Source: Ciborinia camelliae
Lineage: Eukaryota; Ascomycota; Leotiomycetes; Helotiales; Sclerotiniaceae
Direction of reading: 5' to 3'
DNA length: 64,000 nucleotides
NCBI GenBank assembly: GCA_025890175.1
Contig: JANPYM010000006.1
Span: 312,024 to 376,023 of the forward strand
Part shown: positions 1 through 11,000 of the stretch, piece by piece
How positions within the stretch are numbered: position 1 is the first letter of the stretch
Layout: each line of letters begins with the position of its first letter
Made by a program: the position numbers and the translations under genes
Notes under the pieces: generated by a model
Databases searched by the model: none
What the model was told of the DNA's origin: nothing
What the model saw: the letters and a program-made list of their open reading frames with translations, nothing else

Positions 1-1807
1 CGATGATGTCATTTATTTCAGAAAAACACAGCAAATATAAGTTTAACAGTGATAAAAACCTATCTATGGGATGATTTCAAAATAGGAAAGAAATGGGCGG
101 AGGAAAGTGTGAAGATAAGTTAAGTCGAAATCGTGGTATCTCATACAAATATGAAGTGCGAGCAAGAGAGCACATATCACGAAGTTTTTCGTTTACTAGA
201 TGATACTGTAGCAAGTTTTTGGATTTGCGCTTACCCATTTCGAAAACGACGAAATGAGAAAGGGCACTGCTACCTCCACACGCAGTGTTCATGTTAATTA
301 TAAAGACTGAAAACGAAAGCTACTGTTAGAGCTTAGTGAGAGCACCGGGCGTACACTAGCTCTATTGATGAAATTGAATTCACGAGGAAGGGAGTGAATG
401 ACATGTTAGGAAATACAATAACTTTACCTAGGTATCCCCTCCCCCCTCCCCTTATCACCTTTTACTAGTCAATTATTTTCGTAGTCTCCGGATACAAAAA
501 CACCATTCTTCATCCCCCCACTCCCAGATTTCAACATGATAACTATCCTGAGTTACCATCAAATACTGCGTCAGACCTCTGATCGAAAGGAAGAATTTCA
601 TCTGCAACTCTGACAGACGCACAGAGAGAAGATATTTCCTGAGAGGGATTGAGTCAATGGAAGTTTCGCTGTACATAGGACCTAGGTCACTAGTTAGATC
701 CTGTTCAATCCATTTAGGTGATTGTCGCAATCTTGTAAATGAACTACCAGGAATACAGATGGATCGGATTGAGTTGTTGTTGTCAAAGTTGTAGAATTAA
801 TATGCCTTTAGTAATTACTGTCACGGTCGCTTAATGTACGAACCCCTTAACTATCATCCCATCCATCCCCTCTCCTTTTTGTCAAAAAAAAAACTTAACA
901 TGATTTATTTCCATTATCCCGTCCGTTTCCGACTCTTTGCTCACCATCACACTCTGCAGAACCATTCACGGAAGGGGCCTTCGCTCGTTGGAGAAAACCA
1001 TATACCGAAACAAATTGCATCAACATTATGAGTTTTAATACAAGTTGGATCAAATATTGCAGTGGACTTTGAGAGCTAGTAGGACCACGTTGGTGAATAT
1101 TCACGAATCATTACGTCACGGTCTCACTCGCTCAGCCCCATGCATACATGCCCCACTAACTACCTAGGTACTGTGAGGTCGGGAGTTTTGTATTAAAAGT
1201 GGGAAAGGAATGATATTATTCTTTACTAGCTAAGATAAGTGTTTTATACTAGCTAGATGTGGAATTGATTATGTAAGGCTTTACAAACCGTTCCTTCCTC
1301 TATACTTTTCCAAATTTCATTATATAAACCTCCACTCGTTTCTCATAGCATATGATTGAGATCTCCCAGTAAACAATCAGGCGAAACTAGCATGACTGTT
1401 GGATGTGTTTTGCGGTATCAATGGGCTTTAGTTTTAATTCATACTTAAAATAGTTTTAATATATATAAACTATTGTAATTGTTGTCAACCTATCAGTATT
1501 ATCATTTAATATAAAACCATCTATCCCATTCTTATCAGTGGTCAACCCCTCTCCTCGCATTTTCTTCTTCAAAATGACAGCAATCACATACATTATCGCA
1601 AAACGCTCAAAATCAACCTGCCGATCTCATTCATCACTCTAAAGCTGGACTTGCCTCTGAAAATACCATCCATCTTCCCTAAAAAAGGACTCGGTTGCAG
1701 TTTTTACGACTTCTTGCAAGAAACATGGGGTTGTAAACACTACGAGCTTTTATATCCCGATTTTTAGTCGAGAAGTTCATCGTTCTAGTACCAGTGATGG
1801 AATGGGT

Positions 1808-1890
1808 GCATTCAGATATCTTCGATTATTGATGACAATCATAGCAGTAATGACCGCACTAATAACTAAAAAATAATCGAAGAATGCAGA
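1808..1890. repeat. imperfect inverted repeat (hairpin)
   Basis: The left arm contains TCTTCGATTATT at 1819-1830 and the right arm its exact complement AATAATCGAAGA at 1872-1883. The pairing extends outward through a TGCATT/AATGCA match with a short bulge. The loop is about 41 nt. Its function is unknown. Confidence 0.6.
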
Positions 1891-2579
1891 TAGCTTATAC
1901 TAATCATAACCATTCCAAAACTACCGTGGTGATGATTACAAGAACAAGTTGTTCAAGTAATATTTTCTCAATCATTTTATTATAGCGCTTACTAGCTCTG
2001 TGACCATGTGAGAGGTTGGACGAAGAAGACTTACCTATACTTACGAATCTTTATATATGGAGCAAGAGATTGTGTGAGCCATCGACAGTGAATCTTTTCG
2101 AATAAAGATCTGGGACTTCTAATAACTACCTCATTCACCACTTCCCCTCCAAAATCACCTCCTAGCTCCGAGCCATCTTAACCCCTCAATATATGACCAC
2201 CACACACCCTCTCCTTCCTTTCCGCAAAAAGCTTGCGGGAGAACAGGGGTTGACCAGCTAGGAGAGAGAAGTCTCGCCGGGAAAGTTGAAATCAAGATCC
2301 TCAGTCCTCCCCTGGCATGAGATAGCAAGATCAAAGGTGAGAAGCCTGATAGACTATCAACTGATATAATCCCCTGTACTATTTCTCACTGTCACTATAT
2401 AATACTACATCATCATCATCATCATCCGATTTGAAAAAAGGTGTACTCATCATTGCCACTACATTCCACAATCCCACAATCCCCCATTTTCACTTCCACA
2501 CTCTCATCCACGAATTAGCGACCTCCATACCTAACCTACCTTAAGCCCCAATCATTTCTCCTCGCTGGATTGGACACGT

Positions 2580-2653
2580 GGAAAATGTATATCTTGCTTT
2601 CCCTACTATCTCGCGTTATCCCTTCCCTTCAGAAAGGAAGATATACATTTTCC
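2580..2653. repeat. 22-23 bp inverted repeat hairpin
   Basis: The arm beginning GGAAAATGTATATCTT (2580 onward) is matched by the complementary arm ending AAGATATACATTTTCC near 2653. The match continues about 6 bp inward with two mismatches, leaving a loop of roughly 28 nt. It could fold as a stem-loop RNA if transcribed, or be a miniature palindromic repeat. Confidence 0.6.
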
Positions 2654-3296
2654 CAGTAACCAAGTCTATTCCTTATATAGCAAATCCCTCACACTAGAAC
2701 TCGCTTATTCAAACCCTATAATCAATCGTCGCTTCTGATATCAGATATAGCGCATAGCGCGAGCAGATTGAATTCCAAATTGTGAGGGGTAGCCACGTGG
2801 ATTTAATGATCTTATGGGATAATTTGGTGAAGAATTGAAGTTTAGATGACGTATTGTCTGTCTTACGATATGAACGTGCTAGGTTTTATGCAGGTGAGGA
2901 GAAAGATAAAGAAATTGTAGTCGAATAGAGTGAATGATGGGACCCCCTGTCTCTCCTCAAGCTCCATCCCCGCTTATCCGACATCTCTTTCTACCTAGGT
3001 ATATATAAACTTTCATCCTTGCGGAGAAGTTCCTCTCATAGGAAAGTGATGGGATTAAAATGACTAAGCACATAAAGGGGGGTTAAATATTCCCCCTTAA
3101 AGCAAACTAGCCATTCTAATCTCCATCCTAGCCCTAATCCAGTATTGCGAATAAACACCCCTTTGTAATGTAAATTTTGTTCGCGTCATATTATTCTCTC
3201 ATTACCGTCATTCTACTTATTACCATAACCATTATCTTTGACCTGATATAACACTATCACAATCGGATATCCTTTTGAATTTTTCAGATGAATATG

Positions 3297-3385
3297 CACA
3301 ACTACAATCTAACTGAAATTTTGTTGTTATAAAATAGTTCTACATACACTAGCTCGATACACAACTACAATCTAACTCAAATTTT
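3297..3385 (-). repeat. copy 1 of 42-bp dispersed element, flanked by 26-bp direct repeats
   Basis: The 42-bp element (3322-3363, minus relative to the other copies) runs TGTTG...ACACA and differs from the copy at 32943-32984 by about one base. It sits between two near-identical 26-bp direct repeats (3297-3322 and 3360-3385) that differ at one base. The direct repeats could be a target duplication or a local tandem duplication. Confidence 0.6.
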
Positions 3386-4058
3386 ACATTCCCATCCCCT
3401 TCTCTTCCCTCCTCTTCCCTCTCTCTTCCCAAAAATGCCACTCAATCATAAACAATCTCATAATCGCCCCCAAAAAGACTGCTTACCATATACTCTATCT
3501 CCGCACTCAACGCAGTTTATCTTACTTTTTATATCTATCTATGCAACTATCTATTCAACTTCCCCCCAAGCATGACCTAAGTACCTACCTACCAATCTAA
3601 AATTCACTCAAACATCCAATCCCAATCCTCTACCCCGCTCTCTCTCCCTATACCCCGCTCTCTCTACACCCCGAGGTAGCTCTTAAGCAGCAAAAGCAAA
3701 AATACTTTAGTTTACAAAAACAAAAACAAAAAACAAAATCTCTATAGAACCCTATATATCTACCAACCCAACCCCCATCAATTCTATCGATTCCATCGAT
3801 TCCATCACGGTCATAACAACCCCAACCCCAACCCCATTCCCCCATTCCCCCACTCCCCCATTCACCTATCACGCATCACTCCACCTAGCGAGCGCTAGCG
3901 CTTCCAAGGTTATATAGGATCAAATATCAAATATCAAATATCAAATATCAAATATCAATATTCAAAATCAATCCATAGCATATCAATCCATATCAATCTG
4001 TCGCATCCCGTATACCTACTTTCTACTTTCTACTTTCCACTTTCCACTTTCTACTTTC

Positions 4059-4117
<59 letters not shown>

Positions 4118-4461
4118 ATTTTACTTTAAGAAATCACACCGAGCCGAATGCATTTTATACTACCTACCAACCTTCATTCTTTCACTTTTTCTTTCACTCT
4201 TCTACAATATATCCCAGATATCCGTCCCTATCTCCATCTCCATCTCCATCTTTATCACCCATCCATTCATCCCCCCCCGTTCCTTCATCCCCTCCCCTCC
4301 CATCCCCTCCCCTCCCTTCGCTATCCCCCTCCCCTTCATTCCCTCCCCTTCCATCTCTTTCCCTATCTTTCTTCCTTCCTTTGTTTCCCCCATTCCCCCC
4401 ATTTTTTCCCCATCCGTTTATACTTTCCGTTCCTTCACCTCCCCATTCCCCTCCCCTCCCC

Positions 4462-4471
4462 NNNNNNNNNN
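4462..4471. other. assembly gap (10 N)
   Basis: Ten N bases lie between a C/T-rich tract and an A/G-rich GATA-type tract. This is an assembly break in low-complexity DNA, so nearby repeat lengths are unreliable. Confidence 0.99.
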
Positions 4472-5649
4472 TACCTCATACCTACCTAGTAGAAAGATAG
4501 ATAGATAAATAGAAAAATAGATAGATAAATAAAAAGATATTTAAATACCTAAATAAAAAGATAGAAAGATAAAAAAATAAAAAGATAGAAAAATAAAAAA
4601 ATAAAAAAATAGATAAATAAATAGATAAAAAGATAAATAAAAAGATACCTAGATACCTCATAGATAGATAGATAGATACCTAGATAGAAAAATAGATAGA
4701 TAGAAAGATAGATAGATAGATAGATAGATACCTAGATAAATAGATAGATAGATAGATAGATAGGTAGATAGACCTATACCTATACCCATATATATCCATA
4801 GACCAAGACTATCTATCTAGTATTTATATATTTTCTATCTTGGCATTATAGATATACATTCTATACATTCAATACATTCTATACATTCAAGACATTCAAT
4901 ACTATATACTATATATAAGTATTCATATTCCAGTAAATTACAAATAAATTACATAAACGCTACCGGTATATATATATGTATGTATGTATATATGTATGTA
5001 TATATGTATGTAAGTATGTAAATATGTAATATCATCACATCTATAAGAGTATGTGTGAGAGGTAAAATAAAATAATCGAGAAGATTCGCATGTATGTATG
5101 TACCCTATCCATCCCACCCAACTCATCCATCCCATTCCATCTATCTATCCTATCCCATCCATCCACCCATCCACCCATCCATCCATCCAGTAATATCACA
5201 ACCAACCAACCAACCAACCAACCAACCAAACAATGTCAAAACATAGTATAGCATAGCATAGCACAGCATATTATTGATGGACAAAACCCCAGATCAGACC
5301 AGACCCGACCCGACCAGACCAGACCAGATCAGACCAGATAAAATACATACATACAGCGAAAACCGTCCGGAACCGCATCGAGTCGTCGAACTCCATCCAA
5401 CGCCCTCGAATCACGGACGGGTTCCCGATAGGCTTTCTTCCAATTTCCTCTCTATCTCTCTCTCTCTCTCTCTCAACCTACAGATCGAGGAAGAAGCAAG
5501 GGGTATCATGACGTGGAAAATAAAAAAACCACTCTTCTCCCAGAACGAGAGAGAGAGAGAGAGAGGAAATGAGAAAGCCTGACAGTGTAAGAAGAGAAAA
5601 ATAATAAAGAAAGTAATGGGAGAGAGCTACTTTGGCTACTCAGAGGTTT

Positions 5650-8055
5650 TTATGCAGAAAGAATATATGGATCATTAGTTGCTGGCTTGCCAGCCATAAG
5701 TAATCCCAATTCACGCATACGTTCTGCACCTTTACCAGGTTGTGGTCTACGCTCTGGTTGAGGTTTACGTGCACGATTTGCGCAATGCTTTTGATAGAAT
5801 TTCTCCTTTCGTCTTTGTCGCTTTTGTTCAAGACCTTTGACGATATCAATGGCTCCACGTAATGGTCCATCACCATCATCCTTGGCTGCAATTTCATTTG
5901 CTGCTGCGATACGACTAGCAGTATATTGACGACAAAAAGCATTTGGTGTTCGAGGAAGAGACTTGGTATGAGTTAAACCTGGTCTAGATCCTAAAGGTGC
6001 GAACTGAATTGGTTTGCTTCCATTAATTGAAGGTGAAGCTGGAGGAGAATAGACTGCACGTGCTGGTAGTGGAGAGTGAGGACGTGTTGGGGAGTCATTT
6101 CCGAATAAATTTCGAGGTGGAGGTGATTGAAGACGTTTTTTGGGTGGTGGTGGTGATTGAAGACGTTTCTTAGGTGGTGGTGGTGATTGAAGACGTTTCT
6201 TAGGTGGTGGTGGAGAACGAAGACGTTTTGGTGGTGGAGGAGAATGTAATTTTCTTGGAGAATGACCTCGAGCACGACGGCGGTCCGAACCAGAATCTTC
6301 AAATTTTCCTTGCATCCAAACTTGTTCATCACTCTCAAGTGTTTTCGCAAAATCATCTTCAGATGATTCATCCTCAGGATCAGATGTTGGGAAAGATGGA
6401 TCAATATCTTGAGGGATAGGGATATGCTTGGCATATTTCCTGGCTTCCATACAAGAAACGTAAGCATCTTCGAGAGGACGATCCTCATCAAGTGTTCCAC
6501 AAACGAAATCGGTACTATCAGGAAGATCTGGAGTTCCTGGGCGAATCTTGATGCTACGAGTCTTTTTTGACTTTCGCTTCCCCCTTGATCTTTCTCTCAA
6601 AGGTGCCATGCCATCATTTGAAGATTCGATTGATGATGCCGATGCATGTCTGTTTGCAGAGGTACGATAACTGCTAACTTCATTGTTTGGTATTGGAATT
6701 GTTGCGTTTCCCAATCTGTGAGGAGTCCAGAAAGCAAAATCACCCTCGGTATCATCCTCTTCATCAGAATCGGCGAAACCAGCTTCATTATCTGTCTCAT
6801 TTCCATCGGTATCATCTTCCTCAGAGTATTCTCGATCAGTCTCGTCATCCTCGTCCTGATCCTCATCAGAACCATCTTCATTATCCGAGTCGTTTCCATC
6901 ATCGAAGTCATCTTCATCATCTTCCTCCAATGCTTCTTCCTCGACCTCGGAGCCAAGTTTCCGGAACTTGATCTCCTTTGCCAGGGTATCATTGATGGTA
7001 ATCCTTGCCTTGGGAACCTCTTCATCTTTGCGAATCCAATCATCTTCTTCTACACCTTCACTACAGAATTCGTGAAATCGAGCAGCCTCGGATTGTAAAT
7101 CTTTTTCTCCTGCGATGACATACTTAGGTTTACATCTGACTGCAACAGGACTTTGGGATGCGCGTCTAATCGTTCCGGTAGATTCGCGATGAGGGCGAAT
7201 GGAAGATGTGGGAGTAGGTCTAGGTTTTCTGGTAGTAGATGGTGATCGACTTGAGACGCGTTTGCGTGCTGGCGAGGTACTTTGCAGAGCGCGTTTTGAA
7301 ATCTCGGTAGGTTCCAGCTCAAAAGGTTTCTCGAGAGGCCGTTGTTCGTATTTTTCTGTGGGCTTAGTAGGGCAAGCAAATTTGATGGTACATTTACGCT
7401 TTGGAGCTTCGACAATAGGAGCGGAGGGTTCGAGGGGTTTCGCGACGGCAACTACCGGAGCCCGAGGAGCGGGGTCTTTTCGAGGACCACAAGCGAAACT
7501 AATACAACGTTTCTTTGGAGCAGTTTCAAGAGGTACCACCGGTGCTGCTCTCGGTGAGACGTAAAGGATTTCCGTGTGAACCGCAATAATTGGATCAGCC
7601 GCTTCATGAGGTGCGACTGGAGTAGGTGGAGGGTATGCCGATTTTCGACTCATGGAATAGTATGAATTTGGAAATGGGGGACTGGGCGTACTTGTGCGAG
7701 CAGGACTTGTGAAACCTCCATCGCTAGTAAGTTCGGCGGTAGATGCAAGACTTCCTGTGCTCATCAAGGATCGTCGGCGCATTAAGTCGGTGGTGATGTG
7801 TATATCGGGTCTTTGTGTCTCTCGTGGAGGGCTTTTCAAGCCTCTTGTAATAAGGGATTCTGCGCGATCATTTTGAGGGCGAATGGCAGCTTTTGTGAAT
7901 TCCTTTCGAAGTAGTTCAGGAGGTTCATCGACGTCTGCAGGTATTATTTCTTCATCACCCGTGGCAGACATATTGGGGGTAGATGTCGGTTGTGAACGCC
8001 ATGATAAGATATCTTGCCCCTCCATCGTATGGTTCCGATCGTGATTGAGGTTCAT
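5650..8055 (-). CDS. DUF2457 family protein, 801 aa
   Basis: This single-exon gene encodes 801 residues. I recognise it as the fungal DUF2457 family, which has no established function. Visible landmarks are two similar Cys-containing motifs, KKRCISFACG (about residue 180) and KRKCTIKFAC (about 219). A long Asp/Glu-rich tract follows at about residues 380-440. A basic-proline block near residues 600-650 carries four repeats of the form SPPPPKKRLQ, encoded by 30-bp DNA repeats at about 6115-6235. The C-terminal part is basic (EQKRQRRKEKF). The middle is Ser/Pro-rich and predicted disordered. There is no signal peptide or membrane segment. The first ATG is used; a second Met at residue 11 is an alternative start. 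Charge patterning suggests a nuclear or chromatin-associated role, but that is inference. Confidence 0.75.
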   Translation of the reverse strand: MNLNHDRNHTMEGQDILSWRSQPTSTPNMSATGDEEIIPADVDEPPELLRKEFTKAAIRPQNDRAESLITRGLKSPPRETQRPDIHITTDLMRRRSLMSTGSLASTAELTSDGGFTSPARTSTPSPPFPNSYYSMSRKSAYPPPTPVAPHEAADPIIAVHTEILYVSPRAAPVVPLETAPKKRCISFACGPRKDPAPRAPVVAVAKPLEPSAPIVEAPKRKCTIKFACPTKPTEKYEQRPLEKPFELEPTEISKRALQSTSPARKRVSSRSPSTTRKPRPTPTSSIRPHRESTGTIRRASQSPVAVRCKPKYVIAGEKDLQSEAARFHEFCSEGVEEDDWIRKDEEVPKARITINDTLAKEIKFRKLGSEVEEEALEEDDEDDFDDGNDSDNEDGSDEDQDEDDETDREYSEEDDTDGNETDNEAGFADSDEEDDTEGDFAFWTPHRLGNATIPIPNNEVSSYRTSANRHASASSIESSNDGMAPLRERSRGKRKSKKTRSIKIRPGTPDLPDSTDFVCGTLDEDRPLEDAYVSCMEARKYAKHIPIPQDIDPSFPTSDPEDESSEDDFAKTLESDEQVWMQGKFEDSGSDRRRARGHSPRKLHSPPPPKRLRSPPPPKKRLQSPPPPKKRLQSPPPPKKRLQSPPPRNLFGNDSPTRPHSPLPARAVYSPPASPSINGSKPIQFAPLGSRPGLTHTKSLPRTPNAFCRQYTASRIAAANEIAAKDDGDGPLRGAIDIVKGLEQKRQRRKEKFYQKHCANRARKPQPERRPQPGKGAERMRELGLLMAGKPATNDPYILSA
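6115..6240 (-). repeat. 30-bp coding tandem repeat
   Basis: About four in-frame copies of a 30-bp unit encode SPPPPKKRLQ-type decapeptides inside the DUF2457 gene. The inner copies are nearly identical at the DNA level, which points to recent slippage, so copy number may vary between strains. Confidence 0.8.
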
Positions 8056-11000
8056 TGTGAATGTGTAATTAGATAGATAATATAAGTAGGATCAACTGTT
8101 GTTATATAGTCGAACGGAAAAGGTGGTTAATTGAAAATCGGAATGTGAATTTCAAGGTGGTTACGAGACCCGGAAGAAAGAGGTCGTAGTTTGTGGTTGA
8201 AGATTCGAAATAGAATGAAGTGAAACAATTGAGTACTCTGTAGAAGACTCGATGGATTGGTAATTGATAAAAGGTAAAAAGGCAATAAATGTAAAGATTC
8301 GAGACGAAAAGAAGTTATTCGTCTTCAAACGTCCTTCTCAAGAAAAGACAAAGGTCGAGAAGGATCGTTGAATTTAAAGCGTCCCTAAGGACCGTATTGC
8401 TATAATGGTATAGACAACATATTGATCAAGAAAAGTTTTATCCAGGTTACTGCGAAGAAAGCAACAAGAAGAAAGAAAAAAGTGGTATCTTCCTTCAATC
8501 GATGAGTTATTGTTGGTAGAGGTAGAGGTAGAGGTAGAGATGAGGTAGAGAGAAGAATGTGAGAGTGGTATCAAGGTGGTTGCTGGTTTCCACGTGAAAT
8601 ATTCGAAAAAGGTTTTTTTTTTCAGGTCGATACCAAAAAGGTAGTAACGGTCTTTAAAAGGTACGATGTATTTTTGGAGTTGTGTGTGTGTGTATGGGTG
8701 TATGGGTGTATGGATGTATGGATGTGTGTATGTCTTTAAGTCTTGTTGGTTGGGATTAGGATTCGGGGTCTTGAGTGCTGCGGATTTATCGAAATGACGT
8801 TCAAATCAAGGCTGAGATCAGTGAGATGGAAGAAGACTTCAGAGCTGATCTTCCCATATGTACCAACAACCAACAATTATTTGAGTAGGTAATGATTATT
8901 GAATAATAAATCCAAAATGTTTATACTAAATGAGGTAGTATCAACTTGGCGAGCTTGGCAGGACTGAGTACTGTTTCGCAAAACAATCTTTTTTTGCCAC
9001 TATGCCTCGAATTGTTTGAAGTAAAGAAGAAGAAGTTGTGAGATGATCAAGTCTCAAGTATCGAGAGAGAAAAGAAGACCCTTATTTTTTCTTGAGGGAA
9101 TATCTTTCTTCTTGGTGAGAGGAAAGGTTTGGAGGAGAGGGAGATGGTCGTTTGTAAATCGGATTCTGTCGTTGGTCGGTAATATGCAAATGGATGAAAA
9201 AGGTGTAAGGTGGATTGATGGATGGTGGAGTTGAGTAATGGTGGATTGATTGCGGATTGATTGCGGATTGCAGATTGCGGATTGCGGATTGTAGTTAAAA
9301 GAGGTGGATAAAAAAAGAGGAATAAGAGGAGAAGAGTAAATGACCCTTGCTTATAAGAGATACTAGTGTAGATTGTTATGTAGTGCAGTTGTATCATAAA
9401 AGGAATCAGGAATCAGGATCAGGAATAATCAAGGATCCAGTTGTTGTTGGAGATCATCGAGCGGGTTGGAATTTGGAGAAAACGTTTTCTCTTCGTTTGC
9501 TCTTTTTTTCTCTTTTCTTTTCTTTTCTTTCCTTTCTTTCAAGGAAAAGTGGAGTGGGGGTGGACTGGAATTTGTGCTTGTGGTAAACTGCGGTTACGGT
9601 TGCGGAGTACTGTACCTACTAGGTCCACGTAGGTAGATAGATAGGTCAGGTAGGTTATGACTTAATTATTATTTTGGTGGGTTTGGTGTAAAGTGTGACT
9701 CTGTCACTTTGTGAGTGTGATGGGTGAGTGAGTTATGAGTCCGTCCCTATGATGCTAGGTAGCTGTAGTAAGTAACACTACGGTTAGCTTTTCCTTTCCC
9801 TTTCCCTTTTCCCTTCCTTTCCTATCAAATCTATAATCCTTATCCCCTGGTCATATCCGGGCCGGTAGTTAAGTTAAAAACCTTTTGGTTGGAAACTATC
9901 CATTCTATGAAGGTCATCCTGATTTTCTTGATGCGTGCATGAGAATTAAACTTTTCCATTTTTCTTATTCTTTTTATTCGATTCTCTTATTCAATCCATG
10001 GGGCGAGCGAGCAAGCGAATCAATTCTATGGTGATGTTTGGAGGAGCTCTCCAGGAGGCAAAGTCATGATGATTAATAATACCTACTGTATCTACCTGGT
10101 GGTATCATGTATGCTGAAAATGTGTTGGAATGATTAAAAAAAAACAGGCGAGTTATGCGATCGATCGATCATCTGACATGAATGGAATTTTGATATGCCT
10201 AGGTATCTATCTATCCACGTGTACGTAGGTACCTATGTTGTTGATGCAATGATGAGAGCACCCGAGTCGAGAAATTCAAATCATTCCTCAAACTTTGAAA
10301 GGATCATGTTAGTAAAAATTCTGAACCCCATATCTACCAAGGTACTCAGAAGCTATAGTACATATGATATGACCTCGAAAATCTACGATATGATACGGTA
10401 CAACGAGAGAAAATAAGTTTACAGCAAACGATCTATCAATGCGCACCCGACCCTTCTCGCCGTCAAAATTTTGCTCACTGCTCTTCTCTAACAACTAAGA
10501 GAAAGAAAAAACTTTCTTTCATCCATGATCGTCTATGCATAGTAGCTCTCAAATAATGCTCATTCCATGCTCATCCCATCCTATCTCATCTCATCTCATA
10601 TCGGAGGGTTCGAACCGTGTCTCATAAGAATTCAAGAACGATATCGGATTTGCAAGTAAGCAATTGAAAATATTCTATCTATTATAGATCAGTACCAATA
10701 TCAACCATCCATCCATCCTATCCTTTCATCAAAAAAAAAAAAAAAAAAAAAATCCCTCATATTCATTCATTCATTTCTTTATCCTTTATTCATCTTCCTC
10801 TCTTTCTTTCTTTCTCTCTCCTCATCCATCTCTCTTTATACGAGTATTCTGGTGATACAGCTGGCTTGCTTGCTTGCTGGCTTGCTATTATTGTTGTACA
10901 GTAACGACGTTGTTGTTCAAATCTAAAAGTGGATCGATCTCTTGAGCCCGCCATATCAATGTCTATCAATGTCTATCATTGTCATATCATAGGTAGGTGG

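Larger units (their letters stand above)
1..5649. other. gene-free region rich in simple repeats
   Basis: No ORF here looks like a real gene; the open frames are short and low in complexity. The stretch holds two imperfect hairpins (1808-1890 and 2580-2653), a 42-bp dispersed element (3322-3363), AAATATC repeats (about 3919-3960), TTCTAC repeats (about 4020-4120), GATA/AAATAGA repeats (about 4490-4770), CCAT/CCAA repeats (5100-5230), CCAGA/CCCGA repeats (about 5290-5340) and a TC run (5455-5473). A 10-N gap lies at 4462-4471. Confidence 0.6.

Noticed and set aside
4020..4120. Regular spacing of TTCTAC repeats considered as a CRISPR array
   Set aside because: It is a continuous microsatellite without unique spacers, in a eukaryotic genome.
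5274..5582. 102-codon plus-strand ORF
   Set aside because: Made of translated CCAGA and TC repeats (DQTRPDPTRP, SLSLSL), so not a gene.
10605..10625. GGGTTCGAACC, a B-box-like sequence
   Set aside because: The preceding sequence is CATCTCAT repeat and has no A box, anticodon arm or acceptor stem.
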